Source: Mesorhabditis belari
Taxonomy: Eukaryota > Nematoda > Chromadorea > Rhabditida > Rhabditidae
Length of the DNA stretch: 64,000 nt
Direction: 5' to 3'
Assembly: GCA_958450365.1 (NCBI GenBank)
Contig: CAUEEP010000367.1
Coordinates: 1 to 64,000 of the forward strand
In this document: positions 1 through 10,908 of the stretch, in pieces
Numbering within the stretch: position 1 is the first letter of the stretch
Layout: each line of letters begins with the position of its first letter
Position numbers and translations under genes: made by a program
Notes under the pieces: generated by a model
What the model saw: the letters and a program-made list of their open reading frames with translations, nothing else
What the model was told of the DNA's origin: nothing
Database searches by the model: none

Positions 1-284
1 TTTTACGCCACTTTTACACTTTAAAAGATCAAGAATTCAGTAAACAAACAAAGAAGCTTGATTACTCTGAGCACAAAGTACACGATACTCTTTAGGCCTT
101 TACTGTAGAATTGTTTATTTGAAGTGTACTTTGTGCTTGAAACTAGAAAAACACATTTTCGAATGACTCGAATCCACTTTTCCGCCACTTTTCCTTTAAA
201 AGATCAAGAATTCAGTAAACAAAAGAAAAAGCTTGATTACTCTGAGCACAAAGTACACGATACTCTTTAGGCCTTTACTATACT
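1..284. repeat. Direct repeat pair, ~105 bp
   Basis: Bases 1-108 and 181-284 are near-identical. Both contain AAAGATCAAGAATTCAGTAA and the phrase TGAGCACAAAGTACACGATA, followed by TCTTTAGGCCTTTACT. They are separated by about 70 bp of unrelated sequence. No coding potential is seen. The GAGCACAAAGTAC phrase recurs elsewhere in the window, for example near 19675, so this is probably a dispersed repeat. Confidence 0.75.
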
Positions 285-824
285 CATCCCAATCACAATT
301 CACTCATCCGGGAATTGCATTGCGATCATTTGCCAGCTCATTATCACAATTTAATACTACGATGGATTTTGGTAGGATTAATTGAGCATCGATCGATTAA
401 TCGATGGATTAATTGAGCTTTAAATGATTAAGATGATGATCAAAGTAATCTTTGAGTTTTTAGGGTAATCTTCAAAGCAATCACATATCATCGATCTTTA
501 TGCGGGATAAAACGGAAAAACTTCAACTACAACATGTTGTGATTGTAAAAGAACGGACGATTTCAAGGAAAACGACTTTTAAAGAGTAATAAATAAGTAC
601 TTAGTTAAATAGATAAATAGATAATAAATAGTTTGCAAGAAATGGCTTGAATCTAATCGCATTTCATTTTTTTATCCAAATCGCTGCACAGTTGGAAATA
701 AGTGAGTTTAATCTTTCAAAATTGTAGTACTTCTGTAGTTTGGATTGAAAACTAAATATAACAACTAGATAAAAGTGTTTTTAGTGATTCTAAAAGCTTG
801 AAAAGGTGATTTATCAAAGTGGCT

Positions 825-1235
825 ATTAGATCTAAAGTCGACAAAGATGAAATCCCGGATTTCCCAAACTTTGATGCTTATAACTCGAGAACCATTGAAA
901 TCTATAAGTGTTATAGTAATTTTGAAAGTTGAAACGAGATCTATAAAATGGCATAGTTGATTTTTTAATTAGCTTTAATTTTTAACAACTTTAACAAGAT
1001 TGAAATGGTCGAAAAGTAAATTTTTTGACATCCGCCTTTGCGCGTTTTGAAATTGGTCAAAAATTAAAGCTAATCAGAAAATCGACTACTCCATCTTATA
1101 GATCTCGTTTCAAGCTTTCAAAATCACTATAACACTTATAGACGTCAATGTATAGTTCTCGAGTTATAGTGCTTCAAAGTTTGGGGAAAATCCGGGACTT
1201 CATCTGTTTTTGTCTATTATCTATTAGGCCCTTCA
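825..1235. repeat. Foldback (long inverted repeat) element
   Basis: The left arm (about 825-985) and right arm (about 1060-1235) are imperfect reverse complements. Paired phrases include CTTATAACTCGAGAACCATT on the left and GTATAGTTCTCGAGTTATAG on the right, and GAGATCTATAAAATGG against CCATCTTATAGATCTC. The loop is about 75 bp. No ORF is present. It looks like a non-autonomous foldback DNA element. Confidence 0.75.
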
Positions 1236-1322
1236 TTTTCTTTCCGCAATGCACATTCATGTTTTAGCTCTGAAACTCTGAAACTTCTCCTTTGTTTTCC
1301 TTCTTTCTCTTGTCAAGTTAAG

Positions 1323-1400
1323 GTGCCAAATAGCTCAGTGGTTAGAGTAATTGCTGCACGGAAAGCAAAAGGTCGAGGGTTCGATCCCTCTTCGGAAATC
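1323..1400 (+). pseudogene. Degenerate tRNA-like sequence
   Basis: A D-arm/A-box-like TAGCTCAGTGGTTAGAG and a B-box-like GGTTCGATCCC are spaced as in a tRNA. The possible acceptor stem (TGCCAAA with TTCGGAA) pairs at only about five of seven positions. The anticodon arm does not fold with a standard seven-base loop, and the T arm appears to lack one base. Most likely a tRNA pseudogene. A covariance-model score would settle it. Confidence 0.4.
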
Positions 1401-1719
1401 TACTTTTCTTCTCAATTTCTTCACTTCTTTATTACTCTTAAGCATACCGTAACTTGTTTTTCTTCATTTTAAACTCCATCTTTGAACAAATCACTATAAT
1501 ATTTACAGAATATCTTTTTCATGATGTTATTCAGCTAAGAGAAAGAAAAGTGTCTTGAAATGATCTCCCAGAGTCAGACTACCAAATCTCGAGATTCTAA
1601 AGTCTTTCTTGCTTGATACAAAGTCATTTTACGTTTAAAAAAAGAATACGATATGCACACTTTATACAAATACCACTTGTAAATGCTTTCCCTTAAATAT
1701 CAAAGCGTATTCTTTCTCC

Positions 1720-4658
1720 TCATCGCCGTCGGAATCTCGAGGAAAACTCTTGGCGCATCAGCATTCTCGTTTTTCTCTCTCGACAACCAGGAGCCCAAAC
1801 CGATTTTGCGTTTTTCTTCTAAAATTCGACTTTTAGCCTTTTTGCATCTTTGTTACCGTAATACATTGTCGCAAAATTTTTCGATAAAACGGAGTGCAAA
1901 TGATTGCGATACAATATCCAGGTGAATGCATAGTCAATGGAGCAAAGATACAAAAGAGAACTAAAAAAATTGAAGATAAAAATAGATTCTCGTTGTAAAA
2001 TAGTCTTTTTTAAATAGTATTGTATAATCTTAAAATCGAAACTTACAAATCTCAGGCAAATGTAACCAGCCAAGGGCTGAGAAAAAGAGAGCAAGAGCTG
2101 GGAGACCGATTGATGTGAGTAAGACGAAAAGCTGAAGTTTTTATATACTTTTTAAGCACTGATCAGCTCTAAAATCTACCGTAACCGTCGTTTCTATGAT
2201 CTATAGTGGATCTATTGTTTTCTTTATGCGATTAATGATGTCTGGATTACGGTAACACGAATCAAAGCTTACGAGAGCCTGGGAAACTCCGGTAATCGAA
2301 AAAAGAAACGTTCTAGAAAACAGAAAAAGTCTAGAAAATAATTCTAGTTCTTAAAAAGAAGTCTAATCGTTTCTCTTAGCTTCTCTAAACTTTACCTGAA
2401 TCAATGTAAGCCGAAAAAGAAGATCCTGCTTTTGTCGTGTCTTTTTACTCGCTGAAGCATTAACGGAGAACTTGTACATCAACAAAATAGTGACAATTAT
2501 TGTTCTATAATGTGGATCAATTCTCGAATTTGTCTCAACTTACAGTAGAAATATTCCACAAAGTGGTAGAAGAGCTGGATTCGTTAGAAAAACGTTGAAC
2601 GACGCTTCGAGATACAAAATCTCGCTGAAGCTGCGGATCGCTTCGAACTGAAGAATAGAATTTGAATACTGTTCCAAATCTACTGTATCCAGATATCCAG
2701 GATTACTGTAGCCAGATTTCTGGATTACTGTAGCCAGTTATTCAAGGATTACTGTAGCCAGTTATTCAAGGATTACTGTAGCCAGATATCCAAGGATTAC
2801 TGTAGCCAGATATCCAGGATTACTGTATCCAGATATCCAGGATTACTGTAGCCAGATATCCAAGGAATACTGCAGCCAGATATCCAGGGATTACTGTAGC
2901 CAGATTTCCGGTTTACTGTAGCCAGGTATACAAGGATTACTGTAGCCATATATCCAGGGATTACTGTAACCAGCTAGACAGTTCGGTTAATGCCTAGATA
3001 CAGTGAGCCGAGCCTTAAAAACATCCTAACAATAAACCCAAGCTACAGTAGTCCCAGTAAACAAACTCACCTGCGGATCAACACTATTGTAGCTGAGACA
3101 AAGATTCAATGCATAAGCAATTGCACAAATCCCAATGACATTGGACAGAAAACTAAAGATCTAAAAACTTAAGGATTATAATAAAAAGAAAAATTATCTC
3201 ACAATATAATAAACAGCCAACGGTTTCTTCCAGTGCAATGGAGCCAATGCAACGGCTCGATGTAAATAAGTGGTCAATAAGAAGAGCAAAGATAGGCCAA
3301 AGGTTGTGGCACAAAGGGTCTAAAATAAGGAAAAATATCTAAAAAGCTAGTCCTGTTTATAGAAAATTTAGGGTTAAGGGTTGAGATTCGGTAATGTGAC
3401 CAAACTTATCTAAAACTCACCAATAATACAACCATCATTTCTTGGGACAAATTCCAAGAAGAAATCGAATAAATAGCAAGAGGGATTGCCACCACTGGAC
3501 GTAAAATGAAAAAGCCGAGAGCAAATAGGAAAGAGTTTATCTGAAAAATGAGTAATCAATCTATTTATAAGTCCTTTACTTATTTGGGAAACTTTTTTGT
3601 AAACTTCTTTCCAAACTTCTTTCCAAACTTCTTTCTAAACTTCTTTCTAAACTTCTTTCTAAACTTCTTCCTAAACTTCTTCCTAAAGTTCTTCCTAAAC
3701 TTCTTTCCAAACTTCTTTCCAAACTTCTTTCTAAACTTCTTCCTAAACTTCTTCCTAAAGTTCTTCCTAAACTTCTTTCTAAACTTCTTCCTAAACTTCT
3801 TCCTAAAGTTCTTCCTAAACTTCTTCCTAAACTTCTTTCCAAACTTCTTTCCAAACTTCTTTCAAGTAGGAAAGAGTTTATCTGAAAAATGAGTCTTTAA
3901 ACTTAGGACTATTGGATTAGACTTATTGGAGAATTTGAACTGATTCTATCTAGAACTAAATGTTAATTTGTTACGTTTTGAATCAATTTTATAAAAATAG
4001 CTCTAAAACTTTAAATTTGTTCAATTCAATTAACTGTTTTGGGTTTTAATTCAAAATCTTTCTTTGATAATGAGTTGTTCTTTGACAATGACAACTTTTA
4101 TAACAGCTTTTGACTTTTAAAATGTTTACATCTATGCTTTCAAGAATAAGATTGCCTTGGATGCAAGTTTTATTCATAATTAGAACACCTTGACAGTCAT
4201 TTATAGAGATTCTGCTTTTGTTTTGTAGATGGCCAAAAAAAGGTATTCAGCTGTAAACTTGTACCCGAGGGTTTTCGAGGTCTGTGAATCGATTGGAAAT
4301 CTCTGTTTTGTTCAATCTATCGTTTGTCCTCAATTCTATATTGAAGAGCCTAATGTTCAAGTTAAATCATGAATAGCTCTTGCATCTATTCGATTTTAAT
4401 TTTCATATCTAGTTCTTAAACATTACTATAATAACCGTAATCTTATATTACATTTAATTGTAATTTATTTAAAGAATCAAACACTAAAACCAAACTTACA
4501 ATGATCGCCAATTGAATCCGTTTAAACACTTTCAAATAAGATGGAGCTGGTAGAAGTAAAAGAGAAATTGTGAATGGACAAAGGATTAAATCCATCATTC
4601 CGATTAAAGAATAGATTAAGTTAAGAAAATTTCGATTTTCAATCGTTGGAACAAACAT
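1720..4658 (-). CDS. Nematode serpentine chemoreceptor, Str-superfamily-like (nine exons)
   Basis: This is a predicted seven-transmembrane chemosensory GPCR of 328 residues. Exons on the minus strand are 4658-4500, 3540-3421, 3319-3203, 3160-3071, 2647-2544, 2504-2396, 2131-2047, 1960-1857 and 1818-1720 (TGA). All have GT/AG boundaries and keep one reading frame. Every exon has a same-phase counterpart in the plus-strand gene at 12006-15405. Shared motifs include YLKVFKRIQL after TM1, RPVV.IPL.IYSIS, HRA near TM3, FR(I/L)TLIQ before TM6 and a C-terminal YRK. Pro- and Tyr-containing late helices resemble the Srh/Sri/Str receptors; the exact subfamily is uncertain. Introns hold tandem repeats (2681-2970 and 3591-3866). 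No trans-splice acceptor was defined. It is divergently oriented to its paralogue, about 7.3 kb away. Confidence 0.82.
2681..2970. repeat. Tandem repeat, ~22-25 bp unit (GGATTACTGTAGCCAGATATCCA)
   Basis: About a dozen imperfect copies of a unit containing GATTACTGTAGCCAG lie in intron 4 of the minus-strand receptor gene. Copies vary between ATATCCA and TTATTCA endings. Confidence 0.9.
3591..3866. repeat. 12-bp tandem repeat (AACTTCTTTCTA)
   Basis: About 22 copies of a 12-bp unit lie in intron 1 of the receptor gene. Both strands give long open frames (Asn-Phe-Phe-Leu on one, Ser-Leu-Glu-Arg on the other), but these are simply products of the repeat. A short phrase, GGAAAGAGTTTATCTGAAAA, occurs at both edges of the array: 3528-3547 at the exon 2 acceptor and again near 3868. 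Expansion may therefore have copied the splice-site region. Confidence 0.9.
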
Positions 4659-5296
4659 TTTAGAAGAGCTTTACGATTACAATTACAATTACAATTACAT
4701 TGACTTAGACTAGGCTTATTTCTAAAGCTTGATAGCTTTTGATTGACAGGTGATTGGGGAAATCAGAAAAATAATCAGAAAACAGGTGATGATGGTAAAC
4801 AAGCTTTTTTATTAAACAATCAAAGCTCGAGGAAAAAAGTTGGGATTATTTTGGAAAACATTGGACTTTAGCAGTCTGTAATTATCGTTTTTTGAAGACT
4901 GTTATTACGAAAAGTTGAACTCACAGGTGTATATTGTGCTTTAAAATTGGAAACGCATTTTTTCTGGTGCATTGAAGTCTAGACCAAAAGAAAATGATTA
5001 AAGAAAGCCCAGAAATCGTTTGTTTACACTTTAAGCACAAAGTACTGATCTTGGCTTTGATTTGGATCAATCTTTATCTAAAAATAACTCAAAAATTGTC
5101 TCTAAATAGCTCTAAATAATTCTAAATAACTCTAAATCTGTTTTCCAGCTGTATTTTGATCGTTTAAGAGAAAGATTAATCGAATCTGTCTGAAGAGTTG
5201 AAGCAAATGAGATCAACAGTTTTTTTTTTGGGTAAGCAAAACTTTTTCCTGTGATTTCCTTTAATTAGATGATTATTTAAACACATTCATGAGCTA
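4659..5296. other. Intergenic, 5' flank of receptor gene
   Basis: AT-rich sequence upstream of the minus-strand receptor gene, likely to contain its promoter. A short (CAATTA)n run occurs at 4676-4700. No gene is visible. Confidence 0.5.
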
Positions 5297-5817
5297 TTGG
5301 GTTGGGGAGAATGAGTCGGCGCCAAACTTTAAAGGGACTTTTTGCACACATAAAGCCCTCTTTAAACATACGTTTGGTTTCATCAAAAGGATCCACTATT
5401 TCTCTACAAAATGACTTTTGAGAGATTCCACAAAGCTTTTCTTTCGTGGAGTTTATGAACTTCCAAACGCAGCTGGTTAAAATGGCAAAGAGTCCGACTC
5501 ATCATTTGAACAGTTTCTTTCACATAAACCTTCTTTGGTGTTTATATAAAAAAGATAGAGCACATTCAATTACTTAAGTTGCCAAATTTGCAGGAAGATC
5601 CCTCCAACCGTTTACTCTAGATGACAGTTTATCGATTTTGTGAAAAAAATGATCCTTTGTTGAGTTGAGGCGCTGTTTGAGTTCTCTTTTAAATATTATT
5701 TTGTAGAGAATTAGTTAACCATTCTACTGATATCAAACGCATATTATTTGACGAAGTCTGCTAGAAGTTTTAGACATTTTTTTGATTTTCGGCGCCGACT
5801 CATTCTCCCCAACCCAA
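5297..5817. mobile_element. 521-bp TIR element (mariner-type MITE or decayed copy)
   Basis: Perfect 27-bp terminal inverted repeats (5297-5323 and 5791-5817) start TTGGGTTGGGGAGAATGAGT and end in GGCGCC. Each end is flanked by TA, as in Tc1/mariner target duplication. The interior has no intact transposase. The TTGGGTTGG start resembles the TTAGGTTG start of other mariner-type ends in this window. Confidence 0.85.
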
Positions 5818-6009
5818 TAATAAGTGAGCCTAAACTCATCTTTAGCACCTACAAAGTTTTCAAATGAAATTGAAGGTTCAAACTAAAAGCATTCAACCTT
5901 CAAAGTTGCTTTTTTGAATTGCTCAATGAGAAAATACTGTAACAAAAAGACTTTTCTTGTTTTTTCGTTTATTTTTCAGTTTAAGTAGATCGTTCAGGCT
6001 AATTGCTGA

Positions 6010-6231
6010 TACCGTATTTTCTCTAATTGTAGTGCACTCCGTCAAGCCGAGTTGGTGACTATTTTACGGTTTCCAAGCTTTTGGAGAAGCTCAACACTCA
6101 AATCCCCCACTAGATCTCATCGTCAGCTACATTTTCCGACCGCACATCGATAGGTTCTGATAAGCGGTTCTCGAGATTTCGAGGAATTTAAGCAACGCTC
6201 CGGGTGCACTACTATTAGAGAGAATAAGGTA
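6010..6231 (+). mobile_element. Palindromic MITE family A, copy 1
   Basis: Ends read TACCGTATTTTCTCTAAT and, inverted, ATTAGAGAGAATAAGGTA. The body holds the family phrases GAGCCGAGTTGGTGACTATT, CATCGATAGGTTCTGATAAG and TCTCGAGATTTCGAGGAATT. TA-rich ends suggest a Tc1/mariner-related non-autonomous element. Confidence 0.85.
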
Positions 6232-6383
6232 AGTTACGTTCGTATACGAACTAAGGAATGTTTAAAAGACAAACCGACTTGATACCAAAAAAAAGATGTG
6301 CAAAATATATGAATTTTATATCATAAAACAAATGTCAACTCATTTGGTAGAAAATCTTTTATAGGGGTCCAAAGTCTAAAAAT

Positions 6384-6603
6384 GCTTATTTTCTCTAATT
6401 GTTGTGCACCCCGGCGAGCCGAGTTGATGACTATTTTACGGTTTCTAAGTTTTCGCAGAAGCTCAACACTCTAATCCTCCACAAGATCTCATCGTCCGCT
6501 ACATTTTCCGACCCCACATCGATAGGTTCTGATAAGCGGTTCTCGAGTTTTCGAGGAATTTAGGCAACGCTCAGGGTGCACTACTATTAGAGAAAATACG
6601 GTA
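6384..6603 (+). mobile_element. Palindromic MITE family A, copy 2
   Basis: Same consensus as copy 1, 152 bp downstream in the same orientation. The left tip is slightly eroded (GCTTATTTTCTC) and the right tip is intact (AGAAAATACGGTA). Confidence 0.85.
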
Positions 6604-7968
6604 GAGTTTTCGGGAAGAATTCCGATTGACTTTCTACTTTCTTTTTATAGGCACAAGTGTTATCATTGAGCTAGAGAACTTTTGTTCAATAAAACAAGGA
6701 ACTTGTTATCTTTGAAATTTTCAAAAAAATACTTTTTAATAGTTAATCACAATTTTTCTATTAACTACAGGAATGACGATTCTTCTCGGAAATCAAAGTC
6801 TTTTCATTGTGAAAAGCTATCATAAATTAAAGAAAACTGTGAAAACAAAAACAGTTAGGCTACTTAAGGCTTAGTTTGACTTGAAAAGCTCTTTTATCTT
6901 TCTTTTTAATCTTTTAAACTTTTAATATCTGATAAGACATAAATGGTAAACCATTGAGAAACCGATTTACTTTAATCATTTGTATTCGGACCACAAATCA
7001 AGATAAACTGAATCGATAAATGAGATCCAAAAAAGGAAACCGAACAGAACCGAAGCGAGGAATTCAAGGAAACTCGTTAAATCATTGTTGAGAAAAGAAA
7101 GATGTTGGATAGCTGTAACTCTGTTGCCACTGTCTTAAGCATAAACTTACAGGTTTCAGAAAGAAAAATGTAAATTTAGGGTGAACTTCTAGAAAACTTC
7201 TAGAAAAAGAATCTACCCCAAATTTGCTGTATTTTTCTACAGTATTTTCCATTGTATTTTTCTATTTTTCTACATCCTACCAAAACGCTAATCAATTTAC
7301 AAAGTTTTCTTTTCTTTTCTTCTTGAAATGATTCCCAAATGAGATTTAATGTTTAAAATTATTGCCTAGGGTTTTCAGGATCATAGAACCTATTGGCGGG
7401 GTTTCTTTTAACCATTTATCCAAAGAAAAGTCGAATCGCATTGAGAGAATCGAATTGATTGAAACAAATTGACTGAATCGAATTAAGAGAATCGAATTGA
7501 GAGAATCGAATTGAGAGACCCGAATTGATTGAAGCGGATTGAGAGAATCGAATTGATCAAGAGATTCGAATTGACTTTGAATTTTTGTATTTAATAGCTT
7601 TTCACAATGTAAAAATGTTTTTTTTTTGTCAAAAAACCCGGTTTTCCAAGAAGAACTTGATTGACAGACGGACGGATGTTCCTTTGTGTTGTTCGCTGTT
7701 TATTTTTTCTCATTCAATTATTCAATTCTTTCAATTACAAAAGTTTAAGGCTAGCAATTAGCTGTTGTTTGTTTGTTTGAAATTTATACAATTTGAAATC
7801 AAAAAAAGTTTCAAATAATCACTGTAGTTTGGTTTAGTTGCCCAAAAAATCTTTGAAAGTCTTTGTAATAGATTCATGACTTATCTACGAGTATTTAAAA
7901 AGTTTCCAAATGACTAACTGTAGTTTGTGGTTTAGTTACGCAACCAGTTCAACCACTGGGTAGACATG
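6604..7968. other. Intergenic repeat-rich stretch
   Basis: No gene is seen. Bases 6604-6715 (TTTCGGGAAGAATTCC phrase) are also present after a MITE at 32390-32480. Bases 7436-7575 carry degenerate repeats of GAATCGAATTGAGA. Confidence 0.5.
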
Positions 7969-9656
7969 TCGATTTTCGAGTTTTGGCGGCCGGGTCGGGT
8001 CAAAATATAAATGCAAATTTACCAAATGTTTTTTAAGAAATGTTATTAACATAGGTATTTATTCGAACGCAACAATGAAATAGGCAAACAAAAATTAACA
8101 ACAACAAATTACTTATCAATAACTACTCAAATAACTACAATCCGATCCGTAAGAAACAAACTCACTAGTGCTATTAGGAAAATTACAGCTTGAATCCTAT
8201 CCTTTTTTGATGTGTAACTTTCCGTCTGTAGCAGTTACCTTCAGAGCGATATCCATAACGAGTCTCCAGCGAAGTTGGCCAAACTCTACTCCTAAAACTA
8301 GCATTTTTTTCTGAATACAAAGAGACTAACTTCATGTACTTTTGATTAAGGCTAAACTTAAAGGGCCGACTTCAATTTTGTAGGGGCTATTCGCTGTTTT
8401 TCCAAAGCAAACCACAAATATTCAAATAAAACTATTACTACACATACTAAAAATTGTGCCTGAAAAGACGCTCCGAAGAAATGAAACTAGCTGATGGCGA
8501 TATATATTGAACCGCAATCGGATATAAACTAAAATAGTAACTGAATACTAGAAAATAGAGTGAACAAACTTTTTAAAACGAGCTTTGTTTTTGGAACCAC
8601 CACAGATACAAGTTTTCGGTAGTAGACGGATGGGCTCCCTTTGTACAAAAGCGTACGTAGTCGTCAATCTCGAGCTATAACACCTTAATTTGCACTAAAC
8701 TCAGATTTTCACCCACCTGCAAAGTTGAAACGCGTGTTTTTTTTTGGAGGCAGGTTCGACGAGAAGCCATTCCAGTGGATTGATTTCATGGCTTTCCGGA
8801 TCCTTGCGCATGTCGGGCTCAATTTGATTATCCAAACAAAGGGAATCTAAGCATAAAACCTAAAAAATTATTTTTTGAGAAAGGCTACCGTTTTTAAAGA
8901 GGATCCGCTCTTTGATGTTATTCCAGACAAGCTCGTCATATAAAGTACATCTGCAACTCGAGCGTGGGTCCAGAAAAATTGCTTCTTGCAAAAACTCATC
9001 CTGATAAGCTTCTGCGGTGGCTTTGTTGAGCTTGCTTGTGAACTCTTTGCATATATCGATAAGAGCTTCATCTCCTAGCATCATTCTAAAATATTAGATA
9101 AGAATTTAGGCATTTAACAACAAACTTTTCACTTGCTATTTTCAAAATTTTCAATAAATAAATCACATCCGAAGGTGAAAAACTATCAATCGACATCTAA
9201 AAAATAATAATAAAATAAATGAAAATGACATTTACCTTTCTCAAATATTCATCAAAAAGCCCAAGGATTTCGGCAATTTTTTTACCACAATAAGTTTTTC
9301 TTCGTCAAACACATCTTTGTTTATCTCTCGTAGGATTGCATTTATCGGACGTGTCTAAAATGCAAAGCTTTCAAGAAAATGTAAAAATACGTACTGCTCT
9401 CAAGCAATCAATTGTAAATAGTATAGTGAATTCCAGCGACTTTCACACTTCGTTCGAGGCATCACAAGTGGACATGCATATTCTTTACATAAACTTAAAG
9501 AAAAAATTGGACTTTCAACTGAAACTATACATACAAACTCAATAAACTTGCGTCGCGAAATTCCCGAGTTGTGTATGCGATGAACAGCTGATTTCATCCG
9601 ATCAATAATACTAAGCAAAAAGCTTTGCTTCAGAAGTCTTCTCACCACGAGATTTA

Positions 9657-10908
9657 TTAGGTTGTCGGATTATGAATTGCCGTTTTTATCAAAAAGAAAT
9701 TTTATTATAAAATCAATACAAAAATATTTTAATCTAAAAGGTATTCTCCATCGGTATCTATGACATCTCGCCAACGTCCACGCAAAGAATGAATACCCTT
9801 GTTGAAGAACTCGACCGGCTGTGGCTCAAAGAAATTGGCCACCCAAATTTGGACTTCATCGCGGTTTTTGAATTTTTTTTCGGCCAAGGAATGCTGCATC
9901 GACCGGAACAAATGGTAATCAGATGGCGCAAGGTCTGGGCTATATGGCGGGTGAGGCAGAAGTTCCCAGCCCAATTCTTCAATTTTTTTCAGAGTTACTT
10001 TTGCGGTGTGTGGACGCGCGTTGTCATGGAGCAATTTTGTTGACGCTGTTTCCACTCCCTGTCGACGAAGCGATTGATCGACGCGGCTTAATTGTTCTTT
10101 GTAGAGGTCCGCATTAACCGTTTGACCAGAATTTAGCACTTCAAAATGCACTAATCCTTTGCTATTCCACCAAACACATAGCATTACCTTTTTGCCATGG
10201 ATGTCTGGTTTTGGAGTCGGTTTTGGGGTTTGTCCAGGGTCCAACCATTGTCGTTTTCTAGTGGTATTATCAAAGGATATCCACTTTTCATCAGACGTGA
10301 CAATCGACTCAAAAAAAGCACTGTTCTTGGCTTGACGCAAAACAATTCCGGCCATATTAATTCGCGTTGTTTTGTTCAAATCGCTTAGTTCATGAGGCAC
10401 CCATTTACCGCATTTATTCACCTTACCAATGGCATGCAAGTGGTCAGCAATGGTGAAATGATGACAACCGAACCTCTCAGCAAGTTCTCGTGTCGTTTGG
10501 GCAGGATCAGAATCGTTGGCTGCTTTAAGTTCCTCATCGTCCACAGTTTTTGGTCGCCTCTCATGTTCTTTGTCTTCAAGGCTCTCGTCGCCGTCCCAAA
10601 AGCGCTGAAACCAATTGCGACATTGACGTTCGTTGATAACATCTTCTCCGAATGCATTGCTTATAGAGCGATGGGATTCTGCCGCTGTTTTTCTTTGTTT
10701 GAAGTCGTAGAACAAACAAATCCGCATTTTATTTTTGATGTCGTTCATTTCCTGAGACAAATTTATATTAAAAATCTAAGCAAATATAGACGAATAATAT
10801 ATCAACATAAAACGCTCTTTAATATAGTTAAAAAAAGTACCACAAAAATTTATTTGAAAAAAATACAAAGCAAAAAAGACAACGGCAATTCATAATCCGA
10901 CAACCTAA
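9657..10908 (-). mobile_element. Intact mariner element with 27-bp perfect TIRs
   Basis: Terminal inverted repeats at 9657-9683 and 10882-10908 are identical over 27 bp (TTAGGTTGTCGGATTATGAA, then TTGCCGT). Both ends are flanked by a TA duplication (9655-9656 and 10909-10910). The element is 1252 bp, typical for mariner, with one uninterrupted transposase ORF. Perfect TIRs and an open ORF suggest recent insertion and possible activity. Confidence 0.95.
9729..10760 (-). CDS. Mariner transposase (DD34D, cecropia/Hsmar1-like)
   Basis: This 343-residue protein cuts and inserts mariner DNA at TA sites. The N-terminal half is the paired helix-turn-helix DNA-binding region (about residues 1-110; RQCRNWFQRF, then GDESLED). 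The linker has the conserved WVPHEL. The catalytic triad is visible: VTSDEKW (first Asp), LLHDNARPHTA (second Asp), and YSPDLAPSDYHLF with the third Asp 34 residues later. The start at 10760 gives full family length and lies 122 bp inside the right TIR. The frame has no stops. The GDESLED and WVPHEL context is closest to Hsmar1/SETMAR-type (cecropia) elements as I recall them; subfamily assignment needs a tree. Confidence 0.95.
   Translation of the reverse strand: MSQEMNDIKNKMRICLFYDFKQRKTAAESHRSISNAFGEDVINERQCRNWFQRFWDGDESLEDKEHERRPKTVDDEELKAANDSDPAQTTRELAERFGCHHFTIADHLHAIGKVNKCGKWVPHELSDLNKTTRINMAGIVLRQAKNSAFFESIVTSDEKWISFDNTTRKRQWLDPGQTPKPTPKPDIHGKKVMLCVWWNSKGLVHFEVLNSGQTVNADLYKEQLSRVDQSLRRQGVETASTKLLHDNARPHTAKVTLKKIEELGWELLPHPPYSPDLAPSDYHLFRSMQHSLAEKKFKNRDEVQIWVANFFEPQPVEFFNKGIHSLRGRWRDVIDTDGEYLLD

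Noticed and set aside
3548..3892. Long open frames with Asn-Phe-Phe-Leu (plus) and Ser-Leu-Glu-Arg (minus) repeats
   Set aside because: Both frames come from a 12-bp tandem repeat inside an intron of the receptor gene. A repeat unit divisible by three without stops gives open frames on both strands.
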